Assembly: GCF_040744945.1 (NCBI RefSeq)
Contig: NZ_CP160453.1
Span: forward strand, 5,084,001 to 5,148,000
DNA length: 64,000 nucleotides
Direction of reading: 5' to 3'
Origin: Saccharothrix sp. HUAS TT1
Lineage (GTDB): Bacteria > Actinomycetota > Actinomycetes > Mycobacteriales > Pseudonocardiaceae
Shown piece after piece: positions 21,667 through 34,900 of this stretch. Within the stretch, counting starts at the first letter, position 1. Every line of letters starts with the position of its first letter. The translations under genes and the position numbers were made by a program. The notes under the pieces are model-generated. The model made no database searches. It had not been told where the DNA came from and was given only the letters and a program-made list of their open reading frames with translations.

Positions 21667-24600
21667 GTGGCGAACGAGGAAAAGCTCCGCTACTTCCTCA
21701 AGAGGGCCACGGTCGAACTCCAGGACACGCGGGAGCGGCTGAAGCAGGTCGAGGAGCGCGCGGGTGAACCGATCGCGATCATCGGCATGAGCTGCCGATA
21801 CCCCGGCGGGGTCGGTTCACCCGAGGACCTGTGGCGACTCGTCGCCACAGGTTCGGACGCGATCTCGGAGTTCCCGACCGACCGCGGCTGGGACCTGGAC
21901 GAGCTGTACCACCCGGACCCGGACAACCGCGGCACGAGTTACGTGCGGCACGGCGGGTTCCTCTCCGGGCTGCCCCTCTTCGACGCGGAACTGTTCGGTA
22001 TTTCGCCCCGCGAGGCACTGGCGATGGACCCGCAGCAGCGATTGTTGCTGGAAGCATCGTGGGAAGTGTTCGAACGTGCGGGGATCGACGTCGAAACGTT
22101 GCGCGGAAGCGACACCGGCGTGTTCGCCGGCGTGATGAACCACGAATTCCTCGGTGTTGCGCAGAACGCCGCCGAGGATGTGGAGGGATACCTCGGCACC
22201 GGCACCTCCGGCAGTGTCGCCTCCGGTCGGATCGCCTACACGTTCGGCCTGGAGGGGCCGGCGGTGACGGTGGACACGGCGTGTTCGTCGTCGTTGGTGG
22301 CGTTGCACCTGGCGGCGCAGGCGTTGCGGTCGGGTGAGTGCTCGTTGGCGATCGCCGGCGGCGTCACGGCCATGGTCGGCGCGGCGACATTCGTCGGGTT
22401 CAGCCGGCAGCGCGGCCTGGCGGCGGACGGCCGGTGCAAGCCGTTCGCGGCGGCGGCGGATGGTACGGGGTGGGGTGAGGGTGTCGGGTTGTTGTTGGTG
22501 GAGCGGTTGTCGGATGCCCGGCGGCTCGGTCACACGGTGTTGGCGGTGGTCCGGGGCAGTGCGGTGAATCAGGATGGTGCGTCGAATGGTTTGACGGCGC
22601 CGAATGGTCCGTCGCAGCAGCGGGTGATTCGTGCGGCGTTGGCGGGTTCGGGTCTTGGTGCGTCGGATGTGGATGTGGTGGAGGCGCATGGGACTGGTAC
22701 GGCGTTGGGTGATCCGATTGAGGCTCAGGCGTTGTTGGCGACGTATGGGCGTGGTCGTGGTCGTCCGTTGTGGCTTGGTTCGGTGAAGTCGAATATTGGT
22801 CATACGCAGGCTGCTGCTGGTGTGGCGGGTGTGATCAAGATGGTGATGGCGATGCGGCATGGTGTGCTGCCGCCGACGCTGCACGTGGATGAGCCGTCGC
22901 CGCATGTGGATTGGTCTGTCGGTGATGTCCGGTTGCTCACCGAGGCTGTTGAGTGGGCCGAGCCGCGTCGGGCGGCGGTGTCGTCGTTCGGGATCAGCGG
23001 CACCAACGCCCACGTCATCCTCGAACAGGCCCCCGCCGTCGAGACCACGCCGGAACCGCCCACCGACCGGGTGCTGCCGTGGGTGCTGTCGGCCAAGACC
23101 GGACAGGGCCTGCGTGACCAGGCCGCACAAATGTCCAAGGTGGACCTGAATCCGGTGGACGTCGGTTTCTCCCTGGCGGTCGGTCGGATGATGTTGGAGC
23201 ACCGCGCGGTGGTGTGGGGTGACGTGAGCACGGGAATGACCGCTGCCGCCACCGGGCAACGCCACCATGGCTTGACCACTGGCAAGGCGGAGACCGACGG
23301 CGAACTCGCGTTCTTGTTCTCGGGTCAGGGTTCGCAGCGGGTGGGGATGGGTCGTGAGTTGTATGCGGCGTTCCCGGTGTTCGCTGCTGCCTACGACGAG
23401 GTGGTTGCGGGGCTGGGTGGTACGTCGTTCTTCGACGTTGGTGTGGAGGCGTTGAGCGCTACGGGTGTGGCGCAGCGTGCGTTGTTCGCGTTGCAGGTGG
23501 CGTTGTTCCGCCTGGTCGAGTCGTGGGGTGTGCGGCCGGATGTGTTGGTGGGGCACTCGGTGGGGGAGATCGCGGCTGCCCACGTGGCCGGGGTGTTGTC
23601 CCTCGATGATGCCTGCCGGCTGGTGTCGGCCCGCGCCGACTTGATGGAGGCGTTGCCGTCGGGTGGGGCGATGGTGGCGGTGGAGGCGTCGGAGGACGAG
23701 GTCACGCCGCTGCTGACCGGTGCGGTGTCGATCGCGGCGGTGAATGGTCCGCGTTCGGTGGTGGTGTCCGGTGCTGTGGACGCGGTGGATGCGGTGGTGG
23801 CGCGTTTTGCCGATCGCAAGACGTCGCGGCTGAAGGTGAGTCACGCGTTCCACTCGCCGCTCATGGAGCCGATGCTGGACGACTTCGCGGCCGTGGTGGA
23901 CGGATTGGAGTTCCACGAGCCGACCATCCCGATGTTGTCGCCGGTTGCCGAGGCCGGGTACTGGGTGCGGCATGTTCGGGACGCGGTGCGGTTCGCGGAT
24001 CAGGTCGGCGAGTTGGATGAGCGGGGCACGACGCGGTTCTTGGAGATCGGGCCGGGTGGTGTGCTGACGGCGTTGACCCGCAACTGCTTGCCCGACGCGG
24101 AGATCCTGGCCGTCCCGACCCTGCGCGCCGACCGGCCGGAGGAACCCTCGGTGGTCGAGGCCCTGGCCGAGCTGCACGTGAACGGTGTCCGGGTCGACTG
24201 GACGCCGTTCTTCCCCGGTGGCCGGCGCGTCGACCTGCCCACCTACCCGTTCCAGCGTGAGCGGTACTGGTTGTCGCCGGCCTCGAAGAACTCCGCGTCC
24301 GGCCTGGGCCTCACCTCGGTGGCGCACCCCCTGCTCGGTGCGACCGTGCCGGTCGCGGACGACCAGGGCACGCTGCTGACCGGCCGGCTCTCGCGCGCGG
24401 AACTGCCGTGGCTGGTCGACCACGCGGTCGACGGCGTGGTCGTCGTCCCCGGCGCGCTGGTCGTGGAGCTGGTCGTCCGGGCCGGTGACGAGGTCGGCTG
24501 CGGTGTCGTCGACGACCTGACGCTCGAAGCGCCGCTCGTCCTGCCCGAGCACGGACACGTCGCGGTGCAGGTCTGGGTGGGGGAGGCGGACGGGGACGGC

Positions 24601-27600
24601 CGCCGACCGATGACCGTGCACGCCCACACCGACGAGGACCGGCAGCGGATCGCGTCCGGTGTGCTGGGCGAGAACGTGCCCGGTGTCGCGACACCGGCTG
24701 AGTGGCCCCCCGCCGGCGCGACCGGCGTGGACGTGGACGACCTGTACGACCGGTTGGCCGACCTCGGCTTGGACTACGGCCCGGCGTTCCGGGGTGTGCG
24801 CGCCGCGTGGCGCTCCGACGCGGGCCTGCACGCCGAGTTGAGCCTGCCCGGCGCCGCGGCCGACGAGGACGCCTTCGCGCTGCACCCGGCGCTGCTGGAC
24901 TCGGCGCTGCACGTCCTCGGGGTCGGCGGCCTGCTGCCCGACGGCGGCCCCGCGCTGCCGTTCTCCTGGAAGGGCGTGGTGCTGTGGGCCGCGGGGGCGC
25001 GCGACCTGCGCGTCACGCTCACCGCCACCGGCCCGGACGCGGTCTCACTGCACCTCGCCGACACGAGCGGCGCTCCGGTGATGTCGGTGTCGCGGTTGAC
25101 CCTGCGGGCGTTCGCCCCCGGCTCGCTGCGGCCCCGGGAGGACGAACACCTGTACGCCGTCGAGTGGGCCCCGGTGACCGTCCGCGAACCGGCGGGGGCG
25201 GGATCCTGGGCCGTGTCCAACGCGCCCACCGCGAGCACCACGGCGGCCGGCGTGCGCGACGTCCTCGCCTCGGTCCTGGCCTCGGTGCAGTCGTGGCTGG
25301 CCTCGGAGGACGCCGACGTCCCGCTGGTGATCACCACCCGCGCGGCGGTGGGCGTGGGGGACGAGGAGGTCGACCCGGTCCAGGCCGCTGTGTGGGGGCT
25401 GGTGCGGTCCGCGCAGTCCGAGCACCCCGGCCGGTTCGTGCTCGTCGACCTGGACGGCGACGACGCGTCCGCCGGGACCGTCCCGGCGGTGGTGGCCGGC
25501 GGCGAACCGCAGGTGGCGGTGCGCGGTGGCCGGGTGTTCACGCCCGGTCTCGCACGCGTGGCGCCGGGGACCGCAACACCGCGCTTCGGGACCGGCGCGG
25601 TGCTGGTCACCGGCGCGTCCGGCGCGCTGGGCGGCCTGCTCGTGCGGCACCTGGTCGAGGAGCACGGCGTGCGCAGGCTCGTCCTGGTCAGCCGGCGCGG
25701 CCCGGTCGAGGACCTGGAGCGGCTGCCCGCCGACATCACGTGGGTGGCGTGCGACGTCGCCGACCGGGACGCCCTGGCCCAGGCCCTCGCCGGGCTCGAC
25801 GTGTCGGCCGTCGTGCACGCGGCGGGCGCGCTGGACGACGGCGTGGTCACCGCGCTGACGCCGGGGCACCTGGACGCGGTGCTGCGCGCGAAGGTCGACG
25901 CGGTGCTCGCCCTGCACGAACTGGTCGGCGACGTAGACGAGTTCGTCACCTTCTCCTCCCTGGCGGGCGTGCTCGGCACACCCGGCCAGGCGAACTACGC
26001 GGCGGCCAACGCCTTCCTCGACGCGTTCGCCCGCCGCCGTCGGTCCTCCGGGCTCCCGGCGCGGTCGTTGGCGTGGGGGCTGTGGGCCACGGGCGGCACG
26101 GGAGCGGTGGCCGACCGCGACCGGATGGCGCGCGGCGGTGTGCTCGCGCTGCCCGCCGAGACCGGCCTGCGCCTGTTCGACCGGGCGCTCGCGGTCGACC
26201 TCGCCGCCGTCGTGCCCGCCGCGCTGGACTTGACCGGACTGCGCGGTGAGCGGCAGGTCCCGGCGCTGCTGCGCCGGCTGGCGGGCGTCCGGCAGGGCCG
26301 TCGCGCGGCGGGCGTCCCCCGGGCGACCGGCCTGGTCGGGGCCGGTGTGCTCCCCGCGGACCGGCCCGCGGCCGTGCTGCGCCTGGTGTGCGCGGAGGTG
26401 GCGACCGTCCTCGGCCACGCCTCGGCGACCGCCGTCGACCCCGGCCGCTCGTTCAGCGACATGGGCTTCGACTCGCTGACCGCGGTCGAGCTGGCGAACG
26501 GCCTGCGCACGGCGACGGGCCTGCGGCTGCCCGCGACCCTGGTGTTCGACCACCCGAGCCCCGCGGTGCTGGCCGAGCACGTCCACGACGAGCTGTTCGG
26601 CGCCGCGGACGAGCCGGTCGCGACCGCGCCCGCCGCGCTGCCGTCGGACGAGCCGATCGCGATCGTGGGGATGAGTTGTCGCTACCCGGGCGGCGTCCGG
26701 TCGCCGGAGGACCTGTGGCGGCTCGTGGACGACGGCGTGGACGCCATCGCCGGGTTCCCGACCGACCGGGGCTGGGACCTCGCCGGGCTGTTCGACCCGG
26801 ACCCCGACCACCCCGGCACCTCCTACACGCGGCGGGGCGGGTTCCTGCACGACGCCGCGGCGTTCGACGCCGCGTTCTTCGGCATCAGCCCGCGCGAGGC
26901 GCTGGCGATGGACCCGCAGCAGCGGTTGCTGCTGGAGGCGTCGTGGGAGGCGGTCGAGCGGGCGGGCATCGACCCGGCCACGCTCAAGGGCCAACCGGTC
27001 GGGGTGTTCGCGGGCGTGATGTACCACGACTACGCGCAGAACGTGCGCTCCCTGCCGGACGGTGTCGAGGGCCTGCTGAGCACCGGCGGCTCGGGCAGCG
27101 TCGCGTCCGGCCGGATCGCCTACGCCTTCGGCTTCGAGGGCCCGGCCGTCACCGTGGACACGGCGTGCTCGTCCTCGCTGGTGGCCCTGCACCTGGCCGT
27201 TCAGGCGCTGCGGTCGGGGGAGTGCTCCCTCGCCCTGGCGGGCGGTGTGACGGTCATGTCGAGCCCGACGACGTTCGTGGAGTTCAGCCGGCAGCGCGGC
27301 CTGTCGGTCGACGGCCGGTGCAAGGCGTACGGCGCGGGCGCGGACGGCACGGGCTGGGGCGAGGGCGTCGGCGTCCTGCTCGTGGAGCGGCTGTCCGACG
27401 CGGTGCGCAACGGGCACCCGGTGCTGGCGGTGGTGCGGGGGTCCGCGGTGAACCAGGACGGCGCGTCCAACGGCCTCACCGCGCCGAACGGCCCCGCGCA
27501 GCAGCGGGTCATCCGGGCGGCCCTGGCCTCGGCCGGGCTGACCCCCGCGGACGTGGACGCCGTCGACGGCCACGGCACGGGCACCGTCCTGGGCGACCCG

Positions 27601-30600
27601 ATCGAGGCGCAGGCCCTGCTGGCCACCTACGGCCGCGGCCGCGACCGGCCGCTGTGGCTGGGGTCGGTGAAGTCGAACATCGGCCACACGCAGGCCGCCG
27701 CCGGTGTCGCGGGGGTCATCAAGATGGTCATGGCGATGCGCAACGGCGTGCTGCCGCGCACCCTGCACGCCGACGAGCCGTCGTCGCACGTGGACTGGTC
27801 GGCCGGCGACGTGCGGCTGCTGAGCGAGGCGGTGGCCTGGCCCGAGGCGGGGCGCCCGCGCCGCGCCGGTGTGTCGTCGTTCGGCGTGAGCGGAACGAAC
27901 GCGCACGTCATCCTCGAACACACCCCCGTCGAGGAGGCGCCGGGCGCCGCGCCGGTGGACCGCGTCCTGCCGTGGGTGCTGTCCGCGAAGACCGCGGACG
28001 CGCTGCGCGAGCAGGCCGCCCGCCTCGCCCGCCACCTCGACACCCCCGGCGTCGACCCGGTGGCCGTCGGGCACGCCCTGATCTCGGACCGCGCCTCGTT
28101 CGCGCACCGAGCCGTCCTCGTCGGCGACCCCGACGACCTGCCCGACCTGCTCGCCGACCTCTCGGCGGGCGCCTCGTCCGCCGCGGTCGTCACCGGTTCG
28201 GTCCGCACCACCGGCAAGGCCGTGTTCATCTTCCCCGGGCAGGGCTCGCAGTGGCCGGGCATGGCGAAGGCGCTGCTCACCGCCTCGGACGTGTTCCGCG
28301 CCCGCGTCGAGGAGTGCGACCGGGCGTTGCGCCCGCACGTGGACTGGTCGCTGCTCGACCTGCTGCTGGAGGAGCCCGACGCGCCCTCGATGGACCGGGT
28401 CGACGTGGTCCAACCCGCCCTGTGGGCGGTGAACGTGGCGCTGGCCGCGCTGTGGCGGCGCCACGGCGTCGAGCCGGCCGCCGTCATCGGCCACTCGCAG
28501 GGCGAGATCGCGGCCGCCGTCGTCGCGGGTGGGCTGTCGTTGGAGGACGGCGCCCGCGTGGTGGCCCTGCGCAGCCGCGCCATCACCGCCATCACCGGGG
28601 CCGGCGGCATGGTGTCGGTGCCGCTGCCCGCCGCCGAAGTGCTCGACCTGGTCGAGCCCTGGGGCGCGCGCGTCTCGCTGGCTGCCGTCAACGGCCCCGC
28701 CGCGGTCGTCGTCTCCGGTGACGCCGACGCGCTCGACGAGCTGGTGGCGTTGTGCGAGGAGCGCCGCGTCCGCGCCCGCCGCGTCGCGGTCGACTACGCC
28801 TCGCACTCCGCGCACGTCGAGCGCGTCGAGGAGCGGCTCGCCGAGCTGCTGGCCCCCGTCGCGCCCCGCCCCGGCACGATCCCGTTCTACTCGACGGTCA
28901 CCGGCGGGCTGCTGGACACCGCCGCCCTCGACGCGGGCTACTGGTACCGCAACCTGCGCGGGACCGTGCGCTTCGAGGACGCGCTGCGGGCGGCGCTCGG
29001 CGACGGGCACGACGTGTTCGTGGAGAACAGCGCCCACCCGGTCCTGACCTCCGGGGTGCAGGACACCATCGAGTCCGCCGGCGTGCCCGCGGCGGTCGTC
29101 GGGACCCTGCGGCGCGACAACGGCGGCCCGGACCGGTTCCTGCTGTCCCTCGCCGAGGTCCACGTGCGGGGCGGCCGGGTCGACTGGCCGGTCTCCTACG
29201 CGGGCCTCCCGCGCCGCCGCGCGGACCTGCCCACCTACGCGTTCCAGCACGAGGACTACTGGCTGGCCGACACCGGCGCCGCCGCGGGCGACGTGACGGC
29301 CGCCGGCCTCGCCTCGCCCGGTCACCCGCTGCTCGGCGCGACCGTGCCGCTGGCGGACGGCACCGGCGTCGTGCTGACCGGCCGGCTGTCCCTGTCGTCG
29401 CACCCCTGGCTGGCCGAGCACGCCGTGGGCGGCGTGGTCCTGGTGCCCGGCGCGGCGTTCGTCGACCTGGCCCTGCGCGCCGGCGACGAGGTCGGCTGCG
29501 ACCTGCTGGAGGAACTGGTCGTCGAAGGTCCGCTGGTCGTGCCGGACGGTGCGGCCGTGACCCTCCAGGTGGTGGTCGGCGACCCCGACGACGCGGGTCA
29601 CCGGTCCGTCACCGTGCACTCGGCCGTCGAGGGCGGCCCCTGGTCCCGGCACGCGACGGGTGTCCTGGCGAGCGGGGCCGGGCCGGTCGTGGGGCTCGAC
29701 CGGTGGCCGCCCCCGGGCGCCGAGCCGGTCGACGTCGACGGCGTCTACCGCGACCTGGAGCGGTTGGGCCTGCAGTACGGGCCGCTGTTCCAGGGATTGC
29801 GCGCGGCCTGGCGCTCCGCCGACGCCGTGTTCGCCGAGGTGGAGCTGGACGGGTCCGCGGACGTCACCGGGTTCGGCCTGCACCCCGCCCTGCTCGACGC
29901 CGTCCTGCACGCCATCGGCGCGGGCGGCCTGGTGCCGCCGTCCGACGACCCGCTGCTGCCGTTCGCGTGGCGCGGGGTGGGACTGCGGGCGGTCGGCGCG
30001 CGCTCCCTGCGGGCCCGGCTCACCGCCGGCGGGGACGACGGCGTGGCGCTGCTGCTGGCCGACCCCGACGGCGACGTCGTCGCCTCGGTCGACTCCCTGG
30101 TGCTGCGGCCGGTCTCGGTCGACGGGCTCGCCGCGGCGGCCCCCTCGACCGCGACGGCCTCCCTGCTGCGGCTCGACTGGACGCCGCTCCCCGCCGGCGC
30201 CGGCCCGGACACCGCGCTGCCCACCCTCGACGAGGCGACCGCCGCCGACGGCGACGCGCCGGACGTCGTGGTCCACACCTGCCCGCCGGGACCGGCGGCG
30301 GACTCGCCGACCTCCGCGGCCGACGTGCGGGCCCTCGTCGCGTCCACCCTGGCCGTGGTCCAGTCGTGGCTGGAGACCGACCGCTGGGCGTTCTCCCGCC
30401 TGGTGGTCGTGACCTCCGGCGCGGTGGCGGTCGGCGACGAGGCCCCGGCCGACCCCGGCCAGGCGGCCGTGTGGGGGCTCGTGCGGTCCGCGCAGTCGGA
30501 GAACCCGGGCCGCTTCACGCTGGTCGACACCGACGACCCCGCCGGGGTGCCCGCCGCGGCGGCCTCCGGGGAAGCACAGGTCGCCGTGCGTGGCGGAGCG

Positions 30601-31950
30601 CTCCTGACGCCCCGGTTGGCGCGTGCCGAACTCGACCGGGCGGAAACCGGCGTCGACCTCGGCGCGGGGCCCGTGCTGGTGACCGGCGCGACGGGCGCGC
30701 TCGGTGCCGTGCTCGCCCGCCACCTGGTCGCCAGGGGCGTCCGCGAACTGCTGCTGACCAGCCGTCGAGGCGGGGACGCGCCGGGCGCCCGGGAGCTGAC
30801 CGCGGAACTGGAGGCGCTCGGCGCGGCGGTCACCTGGGCCGCCTGCGACGCCGCCGACCGCGACGCCCTCGCCGACGCCCTCGCCGGCGTGCCCCTCACG
30901 GCGGTCGTGCACGCGGCCGGCGTGCTGGACGACGGCGTGGTGCCGGCCCTGACGCCCGAACGCCTCGACGCGGTGCTCAAGCCCAAGGTCGACGCCGCCG
31001 TGAACCTCCACGAGCTCACCGCGGGCGCGGACCTGAGGGCGTTCGTCCTCTACTCCTCGCTCGCCGGCACGCTGGGCAACCCGGGCCAGGCCAACTACGC
31101 GGCGGCCAACGCCTTCCTCGACGCCTTCGCGCAGCGCCTGCGGGCGAACGGCGTCCCGGCCACCTCCCTGGCCTGGGGCCTGTGGGCCTCCGACAGCGCG
31201 TTGACCGCAGACCTCGATGCCGCCGACCGCAACCGGATGGCCCGCGGCGGTGTGCTGCCGATCGAACCCGCGGAGGGCATGGCCCTGTTCGACGCGGGCC
31301 TGGCGTCCGGGCGGCCGGTGCTGCTGCCCGTGCGGCTCGACGTCACGGCGCTGCGCTCGCGCGCCGACCTGCCCCCGCCGCTGCTCGGCCTGGTGCCGGG
31401 CGCCGCGCGCCGGCTGGCCGGCTCGGTCCGCGCCGCCTCCGGCGAGGCAGCCCTGCTGCGGCAGCTGGCCGCCGTGCCGCCGGCCAAGCGGCACGACGCC
31501 GTCACGGCCGCCGTGCGCGCCGAGGTCGCGGCGGTGCTGGGCCACAAGTCGGCGACCTCCGTGGACGCGACCCTCGCGTTCCGCGACATGGGCTTCGACT
31601 CGCTGACCGCGGTCGAACTGCGCAACCGGCTCACAGCCCTGACCGGCCTGCGGCTGTCCGCCACGCTCGTGTTCGACCACCCGACACCGCAGGAGCTGGC
31701 CGCCGCGGTGCTCGCCAAGCTCCCCGTCGAGGGCGCGCCCGGCTCCCTCTTCGACGAGGTGGACCGGCTCGTCACCGCCCTGGCCGACGCAGAACCCGAC
31801 CACACCACCCGGAACCGGATCAAGGTCCGGCTCCAGTCGCTGCTGTCGCGGTGGGACACCCCCGCGACGGCCGGCGACGACGAGGACTTCAGCGCCGTCA
31901 GCGACGACCAGCTCTACGAGCTGCTCGACGAGGAATTCGGCGATTCGTGA
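21667..31950 (+). CDS. Modular type I polyketide synthase, modules 5-6
   Basis: A bimodular PKS of 3427 residues. The GTG start is chosen because of the ribosome binding site just upstream and because it gives the class-1 N-terminal coiled coil (about residues 3-30, [17 protein letters not shown]). Domains by residue are KS from 33, AT 547, DH 887, KR 1310, ACP serine 1603, then KS 1661, AT 2185, DH 2553, KR 3001, ACP serine 3312 and a C-terminal docking tail at about 3360-3427 ending in the acidic [11 protein letters not shown]. The first AT is malonyl type. The second is methylmalonyl type, the only such AT in the window. The protein should receive the chain from gene A and pass it to gene C after adding two double bonds, the last one methyl-branched. 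The second module has uniformly C-ending codons and none of the G/T-rich patches seen in most other modules. Confidence 0.98.
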   Translation: MANEEKLRYFLKRATVELQDTRERLKQVEERAGEPIAIIGMSCRYPGGVGSPEDLWRLVATGSDAISEFPTDRGWDLDELYHPDPDNRGTSYVRHGGFLSGLPLFDAELFGISPREALAMDPQQRLLLEASWEVFERAGIDVETLRGSDTGVFAGVMNHEFLGVAQNAAEDVEGYLGTGTSGSVASGRIAYTFGLEGPAVTVDTACSSSLVALHLAAQALRSGECSLAIAGGVTAMVGAATFVGFSRQRGLAADGRCKPFAAAADGTGWGEGVGLLLVERLSDARRLGHTVLAVVRGSAVNQDGASNGLTAPNGPSQQRVIRAALAGSGLGASDVDVVEAHGTGTALGDPIEAQALLATYGRGRGRPLWLGSVKSNIGHTQAAAGVAGVIKMVMAMRHGVLPPTLHVDEPSPHVDWSVGDVRLLTEAVEWAEPRRAAVSSFGISGTNAHVILEQAPAVETTPEPPTDRVLPWVLSAKTGQGLRDQAAQMSKVDLNPVDVGFSLAVGRMMLEHRAVVWGDVSTGMTAAATGQRHHGLTTGKAETDGELAFLFSGQGSQRVGMGRELYAAFPVFAAAYDEVVAGLGGTSFFDVGVEALSATGVAQRALFALQVALFRLVESWGVRPDVLVGHSVGEIAAAHVAGVLSLDDACRLVSARADLMEALPSGGAMVAVEASEDEVTPLLTGAVSIAAVNGPRSVVVSGAVDAVDAVVARFADRKTSRLKVSHAFHSPLMEPMLDDFAAVVDGLEFHEPTIPMLSPVAEAGYWVRHVRDAVRFADQVGELDERGTTRFLEIGPGGVLTALTRNCLPDAEILAVPTLRADRPEEPSVVEALAELHVNGVRVDWTPFFPGGRRVDLPTYPFQRERYWLSPASKNSASGLGLTSVAHPLLGATVPVADDQGTLLTGRLSRAELPWLVDHAVDGVVVVPGALVVELVVRAGDEVGCGVVDDLTLEAPLVLPEHGHVAVQVWVGEADGDGRRPMTVHAHTDEDRQRIASGVLGENVPGVATPAEWPPAGATGVDVDDLYDRLADLGLDYGPAFRGVRAAWRSDAGLHAELSLPGAAADEDAFALHPALLDSALHVLGVGGLLPDGGPALPFSWKGVVLWAAGARDLRVTLTATGPDAVSLHLADTSGAPVMSVSRLTLRAFAPGSLRPREDEHLYAVEWAPVTVREPAGAGSWAVSNAPTASTTAAGVRDVLASVLASVQSWLASEDADVPLVITTRAAVGVGDEEVDPVQAAVWGLVRSAQSEHPGRFVLVDLDGDDASAGTVPAVVAGGEPQVAVRGGRVFTPGLARVAPGTATPRFGTGAVLVTGASGALGGLLVRHLVEEHGVRRLVLVSRRGPVEDLERLPADITWVACDVADRDALAQALAGLDVSAVVHAAGALDDGVVTALTPGHLDAVLRAKVDAVLALHELVGDVDEFVTFSSLAGVLGTPGQANYAAANAFLDAFARRRRSSGLPARSLAWGLWATGGTGAVADRDRMARGGVLALPAETGLRLFDRALAVDLAAVVPAALDLTGLRGERQVPALLRRLAGVRQGRRAAGVPRATGLVGAGVLPADRPAAVLRLVCAEVATVLGHASATAVDPGRSFSDMGFDSLTAVELANGLRTATGLRLPATLVFDHPSPAVLAEHVHDELFGAADEPVATAPAALPSDEPIAIVGMSCRYPGGVRSPEDLWRLVDDGVDAIAGFPTDRGWDLAGLFDPDPDHPGTSYTRRGGFLHDAAAFDAAFFGISPREALAMDPQQRLLLEASWEAVERAGIDPATLKGQPVGVFAGVMYHDYAQNVRSLPDGVEGLLSTGGSGSVASGRIAYAFGFEGPAVTVDTACSSSLVALHLAVQALRSGECSLALAGGVTVMSSPTTFVEFSRQRGLSVDGRCKAYGAGADGTGWGEGVGVLLVERLSDAVRNGHPVLAVVRGSAVNQDGASNGLTAPNGPAQQRVIRAALASAGLTPADVDAVDGHGTGTVLGDPIEAQALLATYGRGRDRPLWLGSVKSNIGHTQAAAGVAGVIKMVMAMRNGVLPRTLHADEPSSHVDWSAGDVRLLSEAVAWPEAGRPRRAGVSSFGVSGTNAHVILEHTPVEEAPGAAPVDRVLPWVLSAKTADALREQAARLARHLDTPGVDPVAVGHALISDRASFAHRAVLVGDPDDLPDLLADLSAGASSAAVVTGSVRTTGKAVFIFPGQGSQWPGMAKALLTASDVFRARVEECDRALRPHVDWSLLDLLLEEPDAPSMDRVDVVQPALWAVNVALAALWRRHGVEPAAVIGHSQGEIAAAVVAGGLSLEDGARVVALRSRAITAITGAGGMVSVPLPAAEVLDLVEPWGARVSLAAVNGPAAVVVSGDADALDELVALCEERRVRARRVAVDYASHSAHVERVEERLAELLAPVAPRPGTIPFYSTVTGGLLDTAALDAGYWYRNLRGTVRFEDALRAALGDGHDVFVENSAHPVLTSGVQDTIESAGVPAAVVGTLRRDNGGPDRFLLSLAEVHVRGGRVDWPVSYAGLPRRRADLPTYAFQHEDYWLADTGAAAGDVTAAGLASPGHPLLGATVPLADGTGVVLTGRLSLSSHPWLAEHAVGGVVLVPGAAFVDLALRAGDEVGCDLLEELVVEGPLVVPDGAAVTLQVVVGDPDDAGHRSVTVHSAVEGGPWSRHATGVLASGAGPVVGLDRWPPPGAEPVDVDGVYRDLERLGLQYGPLFQGLRAAWRSADAVFAEVELDGSADVTGFGLHPALLDAVLHAIGAGGLVPPSDDPLLPFAWRGVGLRAVGARSLRARLTAGGDDGVALLLADPDGDVVASVDSLVLRPVSVDGLAAAAPSTATASLLRLDWTPLPAGAGPDTALPTLDEATAADGDAPDVVVHTCPPGPAADSPTSAADVRALVASTLAVVQSWLETDRWAFSRLVVVTSGAVAVGDEAPADPGQAAVWGLVRSAQSENPGRFTLVDTDDPAGVPAAAASGEAQVAVRGGALLTPRLARAELDRAETGVDLGAGPVLVTGATGALGAVLARHLVARGVRELLLTSRRGGDAPGARELTAELEALGAAVTWAACDAADRDALADALAGVPLTAVVHAAGVLDDGVVPALTPERLDAVLKPKVDAAVNLHELTAGADLRAFVLYSSLAGTLGNPGQANYAAANAFLDAFAQRLRANGVPATSLAWGLWASDSALTADLDAADRNRMARGGVLPIEPAEGMALFDAGLASGRPVLLPVRLDVTALRSRADLPPPLLGLVPGAARRLAGSVRAASGEAALLRQLAAVPPAKRHDAVTAAVRAEVAAVLGHKSATSVDATLAFRDMGFDSLTAVELRNRLTALTGLRLSATLVFDHPTPQELAAAVLAKLPVEGAPGSLFDEVDRLVTALADAEPDHTTRNRIKVRLQSLLSRWDTPATAGDDEDFSAVSDDQLYELLDEEFGDS
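21763..26595 (+). other. PKS module M5: KS-AT(malonyl)-DH-KR(B-type)-ACP
   Basis: KS is 21763-23028 with Cys at 22282-22284. AT is about 23305-24130 with Ser at 23557-23559 and HAFH at 23842-23853. DH is about 24325-25110 with [10 protein letters not shown] (His 24421-24423) and Asp at 24898-24900. KR is about 25594-26140 with LDD at 25831-25839 and Tyr at 25996-25998. Like M3, the KR is about eight residues short between its SR and ACD motifs. ACP is about 26350-26595 with Ser at 26473-26475. Its lead-in is shorter than in other modules, lacking the usual [12 protein letters not shown] helix. Expected output is a trans alkene (C18=C19). Confidence 0.95.
26647..31725 (+). other. PKS module M6: KS-AT(methylmalonyl)-DH-KR(B-type)-ACP
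   Basis: KS is 26647-27921 with Cys at 27166-27168. AT is about 28219-29120. It begins [11 protein letters not shown], has Ser at 28495-28497 in GHSQG and YASH at 28795-28806, the standard methylmalonyl-CoA signature. DH is about 29323-30115 with [10 protein letters not shown] (His 29419-29421) and Asp at 29896-29898. KR is about 30667-31220 with LDD at 30925-30933 and Tyr at 31096-31098. ACP is about 31444-31725 with Ser at 31600-31602. Expected output is a trisubstituted double bond bearing a methyl, which corresponds to C16-methyl and C16=C17 of filipin-type pentaenes. Confidence 0.95.
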
Positions 31951-31975
31951 CCAGCGTGCAGACCAGACCGCGTTC

Positions 31976-31980
31976 AGGAG
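31976..31980 (+). promoter_or_regulatory. Ribosome binding site of gene C
   Basis: AGGAG lies 10 bases before the first of two adjacent ATG codons (31991 and 31994). The spacing favours the first. The 40-bp gap after gene B has no terminator or promoter that I can see. Confidence 0.65.
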
Positions 31981-31990
31981 CAGACGGCAG

Positions 31991-34900
31991 ATGATGAACG
32001 AGGACAAGCTTCGCGACTACCTGAAGCGCGCGACCGCCGACCTGCGCCAGGCCCGCCGCCGGTTGCGCGAGGTGACCGAGCGCGAGCAGGAACCGATCGC
32101 GATCGTCGCCATGAGTTGCCGCTTCCCCGGCGGCGTCGCCTCGGCCGAGGACCTGTGGGACCTCGTCGCCGGCGGGGGCGACGCCATCGGCGACTTCCCC
32201 GACGACCGGGGCTGGGACCTCGACGCCCTCTACGACCCCGACCCCGACCGCACCGGCACCGTCTACACGAGGCACGGCGGGTTCCTGCCGGGCGCCGCCG
32301 ACTTCGACCCCGCGTTCTTCGGCATCAGCCCGCGCGAGGCCCTGGCGATGGACCCGCAGCAACGGCTGCTGCTGGAGACCGCCTGGGAGGTGTTCGAGAA
32401 GGCCGGCATCGCGCCGAAGTCGGTGCGCGGCAGCCTCACCGGCGTCTTCACCGGCGTCATGTACCACGACTACGCCTCGCGACTGCCCAGCACGCCGGAC
32501 AACCTCGAAGGTCTGCTGAGCACCGGCAACTCCGGCAGCGTCGCGTCCGGCCGGATCGCCTACACGCTGGGCCTGGAAGGGCCGGCGGTGACGGTGGACA
32601 CGGCGTGCTCCTCGTCGCTGGTCGCCCTGCACCTCGCCGTGCAGGCGCTCCGGTCCGGCGACTGCACGATGGCGTTGGCGGGCGGTGTCACGGTCATGGC
32701 GGGCCCGTCCGCCTTCGTGGAGTTCAGCCGGCAGCGCGGCCTCGCGCCGGACGGCCGCTGCAAGTCGTTCTCCGCCGGCGCCGACGGCGCGTCCTGGTCC
32801 GAGGGCGTCGGCCTGCTGCTGGTGGAACGCCTGTCGGACGCGCGCCGCAACGGCCACCCCGTCCTCGCGGTGGTCCGGGGCAGCGCCGTCAACCAGGACG
32901 GCGCGTCCAACGGGCTCACCGCCCCCAACGGCCCGTCGCAGGAACGCGTGATCATGCAGGCGCTCGCCGGCGCCGGACTGTCCACCGAGGACGTGGACGT
33001 CGTCGAGGCGCACGGCACGGGCACGCCCTTGGGCGACCCGATCGAAGCGCAGTCCCTCCTGGCGACCTACGGGCGCAACCGCCCCGAGGGGCGGCCGCTG
33101 TGGTTGGGGTCGGTGAAGTCCAACCTCGGCCACACCCAGGCCGCCGCCGGCGTCGCCGGTGTGATCAAGATGGTGATGGCGATGCGGCACGGCGTGCTGC
33201 CGCGCACCCTGCACGCCGACGAACCCACGCCGCAGGTCGACTGGACGGCTGGCGACGTGCGGCTGCTCACCGAGCCCGTGGCCTGGCCCGGGACGGACCG
33301 CCCGCGCCGCGCCGGCGTGTCGTCCTTCGGCATCAGCGGCACCAACGCGCACACCGTCATCGAGGAGGCCCCGCCCGTCGAGCCCGCCCCGGGGGAGGAG
33401 ACCGCCGAGTCCGAGCCGGTGTCGGTGCGCACCGACGTCGTGCCGTGGGTGCTGTCCGCCGCCACCGCCGAGGGCGTGCGGGCACAGGTGGCGCGGCTGC
33501 TCGACCACCTGCCGGCGAACGCCGACCCGCTCGACGTGGCGTTCTCCCTGGCCACCGGTCGGTCACCGCTGGAACACCGCGTGGCCGTCGTCGGCTCGGA
33601 CCTCGCCGGTCTCCGCGCCGCCCTCGACGGCGGTGACCCCGTCGTGGGTCGAGCCTCGGCCGGTGGACCGTTGGCGTTCTTGTTCTCGGGTCAGGGTTCG
33701 CAGCGGGTGGGGATGGGGCGTGAGTTGTATGCGGCGTTCCCGGTGTTCGCTGCTGCCTACGACGAGGTTGTGCTTCGGTTGGGTGGTACGTCGTTTTTCG
33801 ATGTTGATGTGGAGGTGTTGAGCGCGACGGGTGTGGCGCAGCGTGCGTTGTTCGCGTTGCAGGTGGCGTTGTTCCGTCTGGTCGAGTCGTGGGGTGTGCG
33901 GCCGGATGTTCTTGTGGGGCATTCGGTGGGTGAGATCGCGGCTGCCCATGTGGCCGGGGTGTTGTCGCTGGAGGACGCCTGCCGGTTGGTGTCGGCCCGC
34001 GCTGACTTGATGCAGGCGTTGCCGTCGGGTGGGGCGATGGTCGCCGTGGAGGCGGCCGAGGACGAGGTCACGCCACTGCTGACTGAGGGTGTGACGGTCG
34101 CGGCGGTGAATGGTCCGCGTTCGGTGGTGGTGTCCGGTGCTGTGGACGCGGTGGATGCGGTGGTTGCGCACTTCGCCGATCGCAAGACCTCGCGGCTGAC
34201 GGTGAGTCACGCGTTCCACTCGCCGTTGATGGAGCCGATGCTGGATGACTTCGCCGCTGTGGTGCGAGGACTGGAGTTCCATGAGCCGACCATTCCGATG
34301 TTGTCGCCGGTTGCCGAGCCTGGTTACTGGGTGCGGCATGTTCGGGATGCGGTGCGGTTCGCGGATCAGGTCGCGGAGTTGGATGAGCGGGGCACGACGC
34401 GGTTCTTGGAGATCGGGCCGGGTGGTGTGCTGACGGCGTTGACCCGCAACTGTCTGCCCGACGCGGAAATCCTCGCCGTCCCGACCCTGCGCGCCGACCG
34501 GCCCGAGGTCACCGCCACCACCACCGCCCTCGCCCACCTGCACGTCAACGGCGTCGAGGTGGACTGGACAGCCTTCTTCGCGGGGCGGGGCGCCGGGCGG
34601 ACCGATCTGCCGACCTACGCCTTCCAGCACGAGCGGTACTGGCTGGAGGCGGCCGCCGGGCCCGGCGACCTGCGCCGCGCCGGGCTCGCTCCCGCCGACC
34701 ACCCGCTGCTGAGCGCCGCCGTGTCGGTCGCGGACGTCGACGGCTTCCTGTTGACAGGTCTGCTTTCCCCGCGCACGCAGCCGTGGCTCGCCGGGCACGT
34801 CGTGCACGACTCCGCAGTCCTGCCCGCCGCCGCGTTCGTGGAGTTGGCCGTCGTCGCGGGTGATCACGTGGGCTGCGGGACGATCGAGGAGCTGGCGGTC

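Noticed and set aside
31994..31996. Second ATG as the start of gene C
   Set aside because: It is in frame, but AGGAG is 10 bases from the first ATG and 13 from the second, so the first is better placed.
25045..32007. Very long open frames on the minus strand, here over 2300 codons, with others at 42980-49420, 13339-17973 and elsewhere
   Set aside because: They mirror the GC-rich third positions of the PKS genes, have low-complexity Arg/His/Gly/Pro-rich translations, no recognisable domains and no ribosome binding sites.
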